Shown: in pieces, positions 37,814 to 48,529 of the stretch | Numbering within the stretch: position 1 is the stretch's first letter | How the letters are laid out: every line of letters begins with the position of its first letter | Assembly (NCBI GenBank): GCA_027490995.1 | Contig: JAIXWY010000013.1 | Span: 1-64,000, forward strand | DNA length: 64,000 bases | Direction: 5' to 3' | DNA from: Opitutaceae bacterium | GTDB lineage: Bacteria; Verrucomicrobiota; Verrucomicrobiia; Opitutales; Opitutaceae | Program-made: the position numbers and the translations under genes | Notes under the pieces: model-generated | The model's database searches: none | What the model saw: only the letters and a program-made list of their open reading frames with translations | What the model was told of the DNA's origin: nothing

Positions 37814-38479
37814 ATGTCGACCGATCCGATTCGCCTGATTGATGTTTCTCGTCCGCTCTTTGGTGGAGCGCCGCACTGGCCTGGGGATACGCCCACGGAA
37901 CTTGCGGCGACCGCCCGCATGGCGGATGGCGCCTCCTGCAACGTCGGTCGCCTCTCGCTTTCGCTGCACAACGGCACGCACGTGGATGCGCCCTATCACT
38001 ACGCGCCGCGCGGGGTGACGATGGAGAAGGTGCCGCTGGAGATCTTCGTGGGGCCGGCGCGGGTGGTGGACGCGCGCGGAAGTGGGGCAGTGACGGCCGC
38101 GTTGTTTGAGAACCTGAGCCCGGCGGAGATAGCGGCGGCGCCGCGGATTCTCTTTCGGACGGACGCGTGGACGGATCCGACCGTGTTTCCGTCGACATGG
38201 CCTTTGCTGGAGCCCGGTCTGGCGCGGTGGCTGGCGGAGCGGGGCGTGTGCCTGATCGGCGTGGATGTGCCCTCGGTGGATGCGTTGAAGAGCCGCGAAC
38301 TACCGCGGCATCACGAATTTGATGCGGCGAGGGTGATCATCCTCGAGAACCTCGACCTGACGGCGGCGGAGCCCGGAGTCTACGAGCTCCTTGCCCTCCC
38401 GCTGGCGGTCGTCGGGGCGGATGCCTCTCCCGTGCGGGCGGTGCTGCGGTGCGGGCTGGCCGGTCTGGAGAGAACGTAA
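37814..38479 (+). CDS. kynB: Kynurenine formamidase (arylformamidase)
   Basis: This 221-residue member of the cyclase family hydrolyses N-formylkynurenine to kynurenine. The metal motif H-N-G-T-H-V-D-A-P-Y-H is complete, the start LIDVSRPL and a later GVDVPSVD are typical of KynB, and the length fits. It follows kynU on the same strand, which supports the kynurenine role over other cyclase-family functions. Confidence 0.93.
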   Translation: MSTDPIRLIDVSRPLFGGAPHWPGDTPTELAATARMADGASCNVGRLSLSLHNGTHVDAPYHYAPRGVTMEKVPLEIFVGPARVVDARGSGAVTAALFENLSPAEIAAAPRILFRTDAWTDPTVFPSTWPLLEPGLARWLAERGVCLIGVDVPSVDALKSRELPRHHEFDAARVIILENLDLTAAEPGVYELLALPLAVVGADASPVRAVLRCGLAGLERT

Positions 38480-38645
38480 CGCACCGCACATCTCTCCGAG
38501 TCTGTTGAACCGCGTTGCGGTTGGATTCTGGGGAATCACGCGGGCGTCCTTTCTGACCTCCCGCGAGTAGGGTCGGAGGCGGCGAAGCGACGGCGTCGCG
38601 AGCGGATGCGATGCAGCGGGTGACGGAGCCGGTGAGCCGTGAAGG

Positions 38646-39275
38646 CTACCGTTTCCGGCTCGACGGCGTCGTCGAAAACTCGCTACGGCGGATGAAGGTC
38701 TGGTCCACCTCGCGCTTCAGTTGCTCTGCGGCGACGGGGTTGGACTCGCGGAGAAGCGACACCTTGTCGGAGGCCTCCCGCATGTTTTTAAGACGCTCCT
38801 CCTGCTCGTAGAGCATCAGGGCGTATTGCTCCTTCGACATGCCGAAGAGCGGGAGATGGTACGCGTTGAGGGCCTTGCCCGTCTCCCCGAGAAAGCGCTT
38901 CACAGCGATCTCGCCGAGCCCTTTCTGCGTGTTCACGTCTTTCTCGCGGAAAACGGGCGGCCGCTCGCCCTGCACGACGTACTCGGGCAGGCGGATGATT
39001 CCATTCTTCGGCGCGTCCGCCTCCTCTTGCTCCTCGGCCTCGGGCGCGGCCGGGAGCGGGGCAGGTGGAGCCGGCGGCTGGAAGGTAATTCCGGCGGACA
39101 CCGCACTCAGCGTGGATCGGGAAACCCGATCGGATGGACCGCTCACCTCGACGGTCGGTCGATCGCCGGCCGGGCGCGGAGCGCTGGGCGAGCCTTGGCC
39201 GAAAAGGATCGGGGCAGTCGATAGGCCCAGCGCGGCGGAGAGCGTCCAGAGGGCGATGCGAGGGGGCATGGGCAT
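38646..39275 (-). CDS. Exported hypothetical protein with Pro/Ala-rich linker
   Basis: This 209-residue protein has a signal peptide (MPMPPRIALWTLSAALGLS, ~1-25), then a Pro/Ala/Glu-rich linker (~58-85). A compact region with I-R-L-P-E-Y-V-V-Q-G-E follows, and then a coiled, charged C-terminus. The LPEYVVQGE motif recalls segments seen near the N-terminus of outer-membrane receptors, but no receptor domain follows. Function unknown, probably periplasmic. The proA stop-to-start direction suggests no operon. Confidence 0.65.
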   Translation of the reverse strand: MPMPPRIALWTLSAALGLSTAPILFGQGSPSAPRPAGDRPTVEVSGPSDRVSRSTLSAVSAGITFQPPAPPAPLPAAPEAEEQEEADAPKNGIIRLPEYVVQGERPPVFREKDVNTQKGLGEIAVKRFLGETGKALNAYHLPLFGMSKEQYALMLYEQEERLKNMREASDKVSLLRESNPVAAEQLKREVDQTFIRRSEFSTTPSSRKR

Positions 39276-39362
39276 TTGGACTCTGAGTGCGAGAAAAGGT
39301 TCGTTTGTCTGAAACGCAAGCCGCACGCGAAATCGGTCGTCGGGGCGGGACGTTGGGTGAGG

Positions 39363-40670
39363 TCAGCCGCGAATCTGACCAGTTCCGTCCATGATGTACT
39401 TATAGCTGCACAGCTCCGGCAGCCCCATGGGGCCTCGGGCGTGCAGGCGGTCCGTGCTGATTCCGATTTCCGCGCCGAAGCCGAATTCAAAACCGTCGTT
39501 AAAGCGCGTGCTGGCGTTCCATCCGACCACCGCGCTGTCGACGGCGGCCTGAAACCGCCGAGCGGTAGCCTCGTCGGCGGTGACAATGACGTCGGTGTGG
39601 CCGGAGCCGTCGCGATTGATCGTGGTGATCGCCTCTTCGACCGAGTCGACGATGCGGACGGCGATGACGAGGGCGAGGAACTCATCGCGGAAGTCGTCGG
39701 GAGACGCCGGTCGGACGTGGTCGGTCCACGGTCCGCTCGACTGGGCGAGGATCGCCTGCGCACGCGGATCGCAGCGCAGCTCAACACCCTTGGCGGCGAG
39801 GGCGCCGGCGATGCGCGGCAGGAGCACCGGAGCAACCTCGGCGTGCACCAAGAGTTGTTCGGCGGCATTGCAGACCCCGGGGCGGGAGACTTTCGCATTG
39901 ACGGTAATCGACTCGGCGAGCGCCGCGTCGGCGCGGGCATCGAGGTACACGAAGCAGACTCCGTTATAGTGCTTGATGACCGGGATCCGGCTGTTCTCGA
40001 CGACGAAACGGATCAGGCTTTCGCCCCCGCGCGGAATGATGCACTGCACGAGATGGTCGAGCGAAAGCAGCGTGTTGAGGGCCGCCCGGTCGGTAGTCGG
40101 AATCAGTTGCACCGCCGTGGCGGGGAGACCGGCCTCAGCGAGGCCCCGGGCGATGACTTCGGCCAACGCCTGGTTTGTATTAAAACTTTCACTACCTCCG
40201 CGGAGGATGGCGGCGTTGCCGGACTTCAGGCAGAGCACGGCGCAGTCGATCGTGACGTTTGGGCGCGACTCGTAGATGATGCCGATGACCCCGATCGGCA
40301 CGCGCACCTTGCGCAGGCGCAGGCCGTTGGGACGGGTCCAGGCGGCGAGTTCCTCGCCGACGGGGTCGGGGAGGGCGGCGACCTGTTCGACGGAGCGCGC
40401 GAGGGCCTCGAGGCGCGGGGCGGACAACGTCAGTCGGTCCACCTGCGCGGTGGCGAGACCGTTTTCGCGGGCCCGAGCGACGTCCCGAGCGTTGCCGGCA
40501 AGAATCGCGTCGGTTGATTCGGTCAGCAGCCGTGCGATCGCTGCCAGCGCGCGATTTTTCTGCGCACTGTTGCACGTGGCGAGCGTGAGGGCGGCGGCGC
40601 GGGCGTTTTCGGCGAGCGACGTGACAAGTCGGACGAGGGCGGGATCTTCGGCGGGGCGTGCGGGAGTCAT
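39363..40670 (-). CDS. proA: Gamma-glutamyl phosphate reductase
   Basis: This 435-residue enzyme reduces glutamyl phosphate to the semialdehyde in proline synthesis. It has the aldehyde-dehydrogenase fold, with catalytic Cys in RPGVCNAAEQ, IPRGGESLI, and the HARGPMGLPEL end. The proB partner is not adjacent in the window. A PfkB kinase lies 39 bases upstream on the same strand. Confidence 0.97.
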   Translation of the reverse strand: MTPARPAEDPALVRLVTSLAENARAAALTLATCNSAQKNRALAAIARLLTESTDAILAGNARDVARARENGLATAQVDRLTLSAPRLEALARSVEQVAALPDPVGEELAAWTRPNGLRLRKVRVPIGVIGIIYESRPNVTIDCAVLCLKSGNAAILRGGSESFNTNQALAEVIARGLAEAGLPATAVQLIPTTDRAALNTLLSLDHLVQCIIPRGGESLIRFVVENSRIPVIKHYNGVCFVYLDARADAALAESITVNAKVSRPGVCNAAEQLLVHAEVAPVLLPRIAGALAAKGVELRCDPRAQAILAQSSGPWTDHVRPASPDDFRDEFLALVIAVRIVDSVEEAITTINRDGSGHTDVIVTADEATARRFQAAVDSAVVGWNASTRFNDGFEFGFGAEIGISTDRLHARGPMGLPELCSYKYIMDGTGQIRG

Positions 40671-40709
40671 GGCGGCGGACGCGGCGGGAAGGCGCGAGCG
40701 ATGGTGGGA

Positions 40710-41762
40710 TCAGGTGCCTGTCGCGCCGGTGGAGCGAGCGCGGGCGATCGTGCGATGCGATTCGGCCTGGGCGTGCACCTCGGGCCAATGGGCGGGTGGG
40801 ATGATCGGCCCGAGATGGCGGACGGTTTCGCCGCCGAGGACCGAGGCGATGCGACCGGCGTCGGGCAGCCCGAGCCCGTGGAGGTGTCCGTAGAGAAAAC
40901 CGGCGGCCCACGCGTCACCGGCGCCATTGGTATCGCGCACCTCGGCGACGCGGACTGGCTCGATCTGGTGCCGCTCGTTGCCCTGGGCGATCCACGCGCC
41001 CTCGGCGCCGACCTTGACGGCGGCGAGCACGCCGTGGCGGGCCAGTTCGGTGGCGAGGTCGGCGAACGGCACGGCGGTGCGGGTCGGAAACAAGGCACGG
41101 ATCTCGTCTTCGTTGGCGAACACGACGTCGATTCCGCGGCGGAACTGCGAGAACAGCCAGTCGCGTGAGGCGTGCACGACCTCGAAGGAAGACAAGTCGA
41201 GGCTGACGGTCGCGCCGGCGGCCCGCGCCGCGGCGAGGGCCGCATCCGCGAGGGCGGGATTGAAGGCGAGGTAGCCCTCGATGTGGGCGTGGCGGCAGCC
41301 CGCGAAGTCGGCGGCGGAGATTTCCTCAGGGGCGAGCGTCAGGGCGGCACCGAGGTTGGTGCGCATCGTGCGCTGGGCGTCGGGCGTGATCAGGGCGAGG
41401 CACCGTGCATTGGCGCGGTCGCCCTTCTTGAACCGCGACGGGTCTACGCCCACGGCCTCGAACTGGTGGCGGTAGCGATGGGCGAGTGGGTCATTGCCCA
41501 GCTTGCCGAGAAACGTGGACCGCAGGCCGAGGCGGGAGGCGTTGAAGGTCACGTTTGCCGCGGAGCCTCCGGTCGCGTGGGCCGGATCCGCGCCCAGCAG
41601 CGAGAGGATGTGGGCCATCTCGGCGTCGTCGACCAAGACCATGCCGCCCTTTGCGCCGCGGATTTTCGTGAGAAAGTCCTCCGGGACCGTGGCGACCAGA
41701 TCCATGATCGGGGAGCCGACGCCGATCAGGTCGAAAGAAGGAGTGGTAGCAGCGGAAGACAT
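40710..41762 (-). CDS. PfkB family carbohydrate/nucleoside kinase (adenosine kinase-like)
   Basis: This 350-residue kinase has the PfkB motifs GGSAANVTFN and LGKLGNDP near the start and the catalytic DTNGAGDAWAAGF at ~285-297. It resembles the adenosine-kinase-like branch, which phosphorylates nucleosides or sugars with ATP. The exact substrate is uncertain. The ATG at 41762 gives a normal start (SFDLIGVGSPIMD). It is upstream of proA and may be co-transcribed. Confidence 0.85.
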   Translation of the reverse strand: MSSAATTPSFDLIGVGSPIMDLVATVPEDFLTKIRGAKGGMVLVDDAEMAHILSLLGADPAHATGGSAANVTFNASRLGLRSTFLGKLGNDPLAHRYRHQFEAVGVDPSRFKKGDRANARCLALITPDAQRTMRTNLGAALTLAPEEISAADFAGCRHAHIEGYLAFNPALADAALAAARAAGATVSLDLSSFEVVHASRDWLFSQFRRGIDVVFANEDEIRALFPTRTAVPFADLATELARHGVLAAVKVGAEGAWIAQGNERHQIEPVRVAEVRDTNGAGDAWAAGFLYGHLHGLGLPDAGRIASVLGGETVRHLGPIIPPAHWPEVHAQAESHRTIARARSTGATGT

Positions 41763-41929
41763 GGTTTTGCCGACCATTAGGCCCCCGCTGCCCCCGGGGC
41801 CGCAAGCAGAACGCGTGGCAGCAGCCCTTGGCACGGCGGTTTCGCGGGGGCATTGCAAAGCGGTTTCGGAAGGCATGGACTCTACGCTCGACCGGAGGCG
41901 TGGGTTGGCGGAGAATCAACGATCGGACG

Positions 41930-42118
41930 ATGGATCTCGCGGAGATGATGCGCTTTTTGGAGGCCCAGCCCCCTTGGCTCCTCGCCTTGGGTGGGGCGGT
42001 GCTGCTCGCGTTGGTTCTTTGGATTTTGGCGCGATTGCTGAAGTGGGGCCTGACGATCCTTGCATTCCTTGTCCTCGTGGCGGGAATCGTGGCGGCGGCG
42101 CTGTTGCTATTCGGCTGA
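41930..42118 (+). CDS. Small membrane protein
   Basis: This 62-residue protein has two hydrophobic segments (LLALGGAVLLALVLWILA and LTILAFLVLVAGIVAAALLL) joined by a short basic turn (RLLKWG). No known family. It sits 60 bases before pyrG on the same strand and may be a leader gene of that operon. An earlier in-frame ATG at 41828 adds basic residues and is less likely. Confidence 0.6.
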   Translation: MDLAEMMRFLEAQPPWLLALGGAVLLALVLWILARLLKWGLTILAFLVLVAGIVAAALLLFG

Positions 42119-42175
42119 GTGCTCAGAATCGCCGATCTTTTCTTGCGCGACGCGAAGGCGGACGGTTAACCCTAA

Positions 42176-43810
<1,635 letters not shown>

Positions 43811-43825
43811 GTCGGTTCTTTTCTC

Positions 43826-44620
43826 ATGCTCTACGATCCTTCCCGGCTGCTGGTGATCGCAGGCCCGTGCTCACTTGAGAGCGCGGACGTGTGTCGTGCG
43901 GTCGCGGATACGCTGGCGCGTTTGCGGACCGCGCATCCCGAGTTGAACCTCGTGTTCAAGGGTTCGTTTGACAAAGCGAACCGCACGTCGCTCGCGGGGG
44001 CGCGCGGCACAGGGCTAGCGGAAGGGTTGCGGCTCCTCGCGGACGTGCGGCGTAGCCATGGTTTTCCGGTGCTGACGGATGTGCACGAATCGGCCCAGAT
44101 GGCGGCGGTCGCGGAGGTTTGCGATGTCGTGCAGATTCCGGCGTTCCTTTGCCGCCAGACTGACCTGCTCCTCGCCGCCGCGGGCACCGGTCGCGTGGTG
44201 AACGTGAAAAAGGGGCAGTTCCTTTCTCCGCAGGAGATGAGTCACGTCACCGACAAGCTGCGGGAGGGCGGGGCGGCGGAGATCTGGCAAACGGAGCGCG
44301 GGACGACCTTCGGCTACCAAAACCTAGTCGTGGATATGCGTTCCTTCCCGATCATGGCCCGCAACGGCTATCCGACGGTGTTCGACGCCACGCACGCCGT
44401 GCAGTTGCCCGGAGCGGCTGGAGGCCGCAGCGGCGGCCAACGCGAATTCGTTGCACCGCTGGCCCTCGCCGCGGTCGCGGCAGGCGCCAATGGAGTGTTC
44501 ATCGAAACGCATCCAGACCCGGATCGCGCGATCAGCGACGGACCCAATATGATCGCCCTGGCCGACCTCCCGGCCCTGCTGCAGCGCATCCTCGCGGTAT
44601 GGCGCGCGGTGCGGGCGTGA
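43826..44620 (+). CDS. kdsA: 3-deoxy-8-phosphooctulonate synthase (KDO-8-phosphate synthase)
   Basis: This 264-residue aldolase condenses PEP with arabinose-5-phosphate to KDO-8-P, the first committed KDO step for lipopolysaccharide. It has [23 protein letters not shown] and the [10 protein letters not shown] end. It is coupled to pyrG. Its presence shows a Gram-negative outer membrane with LPS. Confidence 0.97.
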   Translation: MLYDPSRLLVIAGPCSLESADVCRAVADTLARLRTAHPELNLVFKGSFDKANRTSLAGARGTGLAEGLRLLADVRRSHGFPVLTDVHESAQMAAVAEVCDVVQIPAFLCRQTDLLLAAAGTGRVVNVKKGQFLSPQEMSHVTDKLREGGAAEIWQTERGTTFGYQNLVVDMRSFPIMARNGYPTVFDATHAVQLPGAAGGRSGGQREFVAPLALAAVAAGANGVFIETHPDPDRAISDGPNMIALADLPALLQRILAVWRAVRA

Positions 44621-44740
44621 TCTGACCGAGCGGCGGCGCGTGAGCGATCGCGAGCGAACGGCGATCGCCCGGAGTGAGGCTGAGCCGGGCATTGACCGAC
44701 GCTGGTCTTCGCGCAAGGCTCTCCTTCCTCGTCACCGCGC

Positions 44741-46360
44741 ATGTCCACCTTCCTCATCGACGTTCCGATGCCCTCGATGGGCGCCACGGTCAACGAGTTG
44801 ACCATCATCGACTTGAAGGTCGCCGCGGGAGCAGCGGTACGCAAGGGGCAGATCATTGCGGAGCTCGAGAGCGACAAGTCGGTCTTCGAGTACGAGGCGC
44901 CGTGTGACGGGGAGATTGTGTCCGTCCACTGTCGCGCCGGTGACATCGTCCCGAGCGGCGGACTTTTTCTGCGCATCCGGACCGCAGACGTTTCGCTGCA
45001 GCACCTGAAGGCTGCGGAGGGCGAGACGCCGGTCGCCGGCTCCAAGGTGTCGGGTAGCGCTCCGATGGCTGCGGCCGCGCCCGTCATGGCGCCGGCCACC
45101 GCGGCATCGAGGACGGTGGCGGCTCCCGTGTCGCCCCTCCCGGCGTCACTCGCGACGACCGCCCGCGGCGGGACCGCTCTGGGCTGGACGCCGCGTGCGC
45201 TCAAGCTGGCACAGGATGCCGGGCTCGATCCGGCGACTCTGACGGATGTGCCGGCGACCGGTCCCGGCGGTCGAGTTTCCGGGGATGACTTTGCCCAGTA
45301 CCTTCAGCGTCGCGGTGCGGGAACGTCTACCCCGGTGTCGGCTGGATCCTCCGGCGTCGCCTCCACAGTGGCGGCCGATACCGTGTGCATCGCGGGCGTC
45401 GGCTATGCGGTGCCGAAGAACATCCGGCCCACGAGTGAGATCCTGAAGGCCTTTCCTGATCGGACTGAGGAAGAGATGATCAAGCTCACCGGCATCAAGG
45501 AGCGCCGGTATGCCGACGGGGATGAGACGGCGACGAGTCTGGCCGTGACCGCAGTGCGGCGTGCGCTAGAACAGTCGGGAACGTCACTTGGCGAGATCGA
45601 CGGCATCATCATGGCGACGATCCTCCCGGACCAACCCGTGCCGGCGATGGCGAGTGCCCTGGCGCGGGAGTTGGGCATTCCCGGCGTGTTTGCGTTCGAC
45701 CTGAACGCAGCCTGTTCCGGATGGCTGTATGCGCTGGAGGTCGGCCGCTCGCTGATTTGTGGTGGCTCGGCGCGGAGCTTGATCGTCGTGACGGCGGAAT
45801 TGCTGTCGCGGATCACCAACCCGACGGACCACGAGACGGCATTCCTCTTTGGCGATGGAGCCGGAGCGGCGATTCTCTCCCGCGCGCCGGGTGGACATCG
45901 GCTGCACCGCATGGCGCTCGCGGGTGATGCCACGCAGTTCTCGGCGATCCAGCGGCGTGGCGGTGGAGCACTGCGGCCCTTCCCGGAGCCGGGTGGCAAA
46001 GACCGGGCGGATTTCTACCTGCAGATGAACGGGGCGATGGTCTTCAAGAGCGCGGTGGTCGCGTTTGCGGACCAGATCGAAGCCACGCTCAAGCGTCACG
46101 GGCTGCGTCCCGAGGACATCGCATGGGTCGTGCCGCATCAGGCGAACGAGCGGATCTTGCGCGCGGTCAGCAAGCGCGTGGGCATTCCCTTTGAGAAGGT
46201 CGTGATGACCATCGACCGTTACGGTAACACCAGTGGAGCCTCGGTCTCGATGGCGCTGGGGTGGGCGGCGCAGGAAGGCATCTTCCAGCCGGGTGACCGC
46301 ATCATCTTCTGCAGCGTGGGTGCGGGCCTGACCTTCGCCGGCGGCCTGCTCGTCTGGTGA
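44741..46360 (+). CDS. Fusion of lipoyl domain, E3-binding domain and beta-ketoacyl-ACP synthase III
   Basis: This 539-residue protein joins three domains that are normally separate. Residues ~4-80 form a lipoyl domain with Lys46 in ESDKSVFEY, an Ala/Pro linker follows, and residues ~149-187 look like a peripheral-subunit (E3)-binding domain (WTPRALKLAQDAG, TGPGGRVSGDD). Residues ~215-539 are a full KAS III (FabH) with Cys325 (AACSG), His466 (PHQAN) and Asn496 (GNTSG). FabH primes fatty-acid synthesis from acyl-CoA. The added domains come from 2-oxoacid dehydrogenase E2. An acyl group could pass from lipoyl to the synthase, but this is inference. It follows kdsA by 120 bases. Confidence 0.93.
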   Translation: MSTFLIDVPMPSMGATVNELTIIDLKVAAGAAVRKGQIIAELESDKSVFEYEAPCDGEIVSVHCRAGDIVPSGGLFLRIRTADVSLQHLKAAEGETPVAGSKVSGSAPMAAAAPVMAPATAASRTVAAPVSPLPASLATTARGGTALGWTPRALKLAQDAGLDPATLTDVPATGPGGRVSGDDFAQYLQRRGAGTSTPVSAGSSGVASTVAADTVCIAGVGYAVPKNIRPTSEILKAFPDRTEEEMIKLTGIKERRYADGDETATSLAVTAVRRALEQSGTSLGEIDGIIMATILPDQPVPAMASALARELGIPGVFAFDLNAACSGWLYALEVGRSLICGGSARSLIVVTAELLSRITNPTDHETAFLFGDGAGAAILSRAPGGHRLHRMALAGDATQFSAIQRRGGGALRPFPEPGGKDRADFYLQMNGAMVFKSAVVAFADQIEATLKRHGLRPEDIAWVVPHQANERILRAVSKRVGIPFEKVVMTIDRYGNTSGASVSMALGWAAQEGIFQPGDRIIFCSVGAGLTFAGGLLVW

Positions 46361-46384
46361 GCGCGCGTCCCGCCGACCACACGG

Positions 46385-47140
46385 TCAGCGGTTCTGCAAT
46401 TCGTACGCGAGCACGCTGACGGCGTACGTTGCGGCAGTCTCGCAGCGCAGGACCAGCGGGCCGAGCGTGATTGGAACGAAGCCGCAGGATGCGCTGGTGC
46501 TCATCTCGGCCGGGGTAAAGTCTCCTTCGGGCCCGATCAGCCAGAGCACGCGTTGCGGCGCGCGCCCGTGCTGCGACCGAAAATCGGTCAGGACCTCGCG
46601 GAGCGAGCGAGCACCTGGTTGCAGCGAGGCGATCAACTTCAAGTCGTCGGTGCGCTTCGACTGCATGAAAGCCATCGCGGTCTGCACCGGGAGGATCTCC
46701 GGGAGCCAGGGATTACCGCACTGTTTCGCGGCCTCGAGTGCAGCCAGCTTCCACTTCTCCGACTTGCGATCCTGCCGGTCGGAATCGAGGTGGACCTGGG
46801 TTCGCTCGCTCTCGAGCGGGACGATCGCGGCGACGCCGAGTTCGGTCGCCTTGCGCACGATCGCGTCCATGGACGGCCCCTTCGGCAGCGCCTGCCCGAG
46901 GGTGATGGCGTAGGGCAGCGGCTTAGCCTGCTGGTGGAACCGCACCGCGAGCGTGGCGGCGCGGCGGTCATCGCGGACGAGTTCACCGATCCACTCGCGG
47001 CCACGTCCGTCGAATGCCACGACGGTATCGCCGCGGCGGGCGCGGTTGACCGAGATGAGATGGTGCGACTCGTCAGCCGAGAGTGAGATCTCGGTCGGCT
47101 CGGTCGAGGTCGGCTGGCAGAAAACGCGGAAGTCGGGCAT
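46385..47140 (-). CDS. rsmE: 16S rRNA (uracil-1498-N3)-methyltransferase
   Basis: This 251-residue SPOUT methyltransferase modifies U1498 of 16S rRNA. The knot motifs are LIGPEGDFTPAEM and LGPLVLRCETAATYAV near the end, and the N-terminal domain has R-x-G-D-T-V-V-A-F-D-G. It is the last gene of the minus-strand sugar operon and starts 3 bases from the end of the SIS gene, which suggests read-through transcription and not shared function. Confidence 0.95.
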   Translation of the reverse strand: MPDFRVFCQPTSTEPTEISLSADESHHLISVNRARRGDTVVAFDGRGREWIGELVRDDRRAATLAVRFHQQAKPLPYAITLGQALPKGPSMDAIVRKATELGVAAIVPLESERTQVHLDSDRQDRKSEKWKLAALEAAKQCGNPWLPEILPVQTAMAFMQSKRTDDLKLIASLQPGARSLREVLTDFRSQHGRAPQRVLWLIGPEGDFTPAEMSTSASCGFVPITLGPLVLRCETAATYAVSVLAYELQNR

Positions 47141-47143
47141 GGC

Positions 47144-47761
47144 TCAGCGCGCGGAGGGGCCGGGGGTGGCGAGGCTTTCCCACTTGGTGGCATGGGCCTT
47201 CAGGTCGGGATGGGAAACCCAGAGATGCCAGACCACCGCCTGAAAGGCCTCGGCGTGCGGCGTGATCGCGGCGGGATTTACGGTCGGGATCAGCACGCAG
47301 GCATGCGCCGCTTTCGCCGTGTACCCGCCGTCCTTTCCGACGATGCCGATGATCCGGCAGCCCACCTGCTGGCCGAGTTGCAGCGCCTCCACCAGATTGG
47401 GTGAGACGTTGCGTTCGAGGCTCCCCCCGCCGACGGAGAGGACGAGAAGCAGATCGCGGCTCGTGAGCCGCGAGCCCCGGAGCCATTCCGCGAACACGCT
47501 CGCCCATCCCTCGTCGTTGGTGCGCGCGGTCAACTCGGACACATTGTCGGTGGGCGCGTAAGCCTCGATCCCGGCGATCTTGCGGAAGTCATTCACGGCA
47601 TGCGACGCATTGGCCGCGCTGCCGCCGACGCCCAGGATAAAGAGCCTTCCGCCGCGGGCGCGGACCTCAACCAGCTCGCGGACGCAGGCCTCGCAGGCAG
47701 TGGTGTCGATGAGGGAAGCGATCTGGGCGGTTTCCTGGAGGTGGCGGGCGGAGGCATTCAT
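47144..47761 (-). CDS. SIS-domain phosphoheptose isomerase-like protein
   Basis: This 205-residue SIS protein resembles GmhA, with the GVGGSAANASHAVNDFRK motif and the LSVGGGS loop. It is divergent from the canonical gmhA at 29191-29757, because the SSSGNS loop reads SVGGGS. It overlaps the nucleotidyltransferase stop by ATGA and lies with a heptose kinase, so an isomerase role for sedoheptulose-7-phosphate is likely. A different sugar phosphate remains possible. Confidence 0.8.
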   Translation of the reverse strand: MNASARHLQETAQIASLIDTTACEACVRELVEVRARGGRLFILGVGGSAANASHAVNDFRKIAGIEAYAPTDNVSELTARTNDEGWASVFAEWLRGSRLTSRDLLLVLSVGGGSLERNVSPNLVEALQLGQQVGCRIIGIVGKDGGYTAKAAHACVLIPTVNPAAITPHAEAFQAVVWHLWVSHPDLKAHATKWESLATPGPSAR

Positions 47762-48516
47762 GGACGGGAAAGGGAGTGGGGAGCTGCGGAAGAGGAGGAC
47801 CGAGAAAGCGTGGACGCACTGAGGTGTGCATCGAGTTCCTGCAGCCCGCTGGGCGATCCGATCTCGTAGAAACGCTCGGAGATCAGGTAGCCGACGAGTT
47901 GAGCGCGGGCCGCGAGCGCGTGCTGCACATCGCTGAGATCGACCGCCGCATCGCGCGGATAGCCGTCAAAGGCTTCGGCACGGAACGCGCCCAGTCCGTA
48001 GTCGACGTGGTGCATGGCAGCTGTCGGCTGCCGCTTATTGTAGGCGAGGATCCGTCCCCCGACGAACTCGACATTGCTACGCTCGAGCCGGCCGTGGTTT
48101 TCGTAGACGGTCATGAGTCCCGGTGCGCCCGACCGGATGAAGTGATCGCCCACGGCGCGGTAGTCGACCGGCAGGTAGCTGTCGCCGTACAGCACGTAGA
48201 AGGCGGGCCCCAGCGTGGGTAAAGCCCTGATCAGCGCGCCGGCGGTGCCGAGTAGCTTCGGTCCATCGAAGCAGTAGTCCAGGCTCAGACCGAAGGCGGA
48301 GCCCGAGCCATAGCGTTCGACAACCTGTTCCCCGAGATGCCCGAGGCACAGGACGACGCGGCGGAGGCCGGCGGCCGCGAGCAGGCGGAGCTGATGGTGG
48401 AGAAAGGGCTCGCCGGCGACCTCGACAAGCACTTTGGGAATGCGCTCGGTGATGGGCCGCAGGCGGGTCGCGAGTCCTCCGGCGAGGAGCGCGACGGGTA
48501 GGTCGGCGGCGTTCAT
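47758..48516 (-). CDS. Sugar-1-phosphate nucleotidyltransferase (HddC-like)
   Basis: This 252-residue protein has the nucleotidyltransferase start LLAGGLATRLRPITERIPKV and the Asp motif YGDSY. The layout fits transferases that form GDP- or UDP-sugars. Next to the heptose kinase, HddC (GDP-D-glycero-alpha-D-manno-heptose synthesis) is the best guess. The base specificity cannot be read from sequence. The start at 48516 removes a spurious 55-residue leader. Confidence 0.85.
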   Translation of the reverse strand: MNAADLPVALLAGGLATRLRPITERIPKVLVEVAGEPFLHHQLRLLAAAGLRRVVLCLGHLGEQVVERYGSGSAFGLSLDYCFDGPKLLGTAGALIRALPTLGPAFYVLYGDSYLPVDYRAVGDHFIRSGAPGLMTVYENHGRLERSNVEFVGGRILAYNKRQPTAAMHHVDYGLGAFRAEAFDGYPRDAAVDLSDVQHALAARAQLVGYLISERFYEIGSPSGLQELDAHLSASTLSRSSSSAAPHSLSRP

Positions 48517-48529
48517 GGCGGCAAGCGAA

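Noticed and set aside
36306-38198. A 630-codon minus-strand frame opposite kynU and kynB
   Set aside because: Both plus-strand proteins have clear catalytic motifs. The minus frame is Arg/Pro-rich and spans their intergenic gap.
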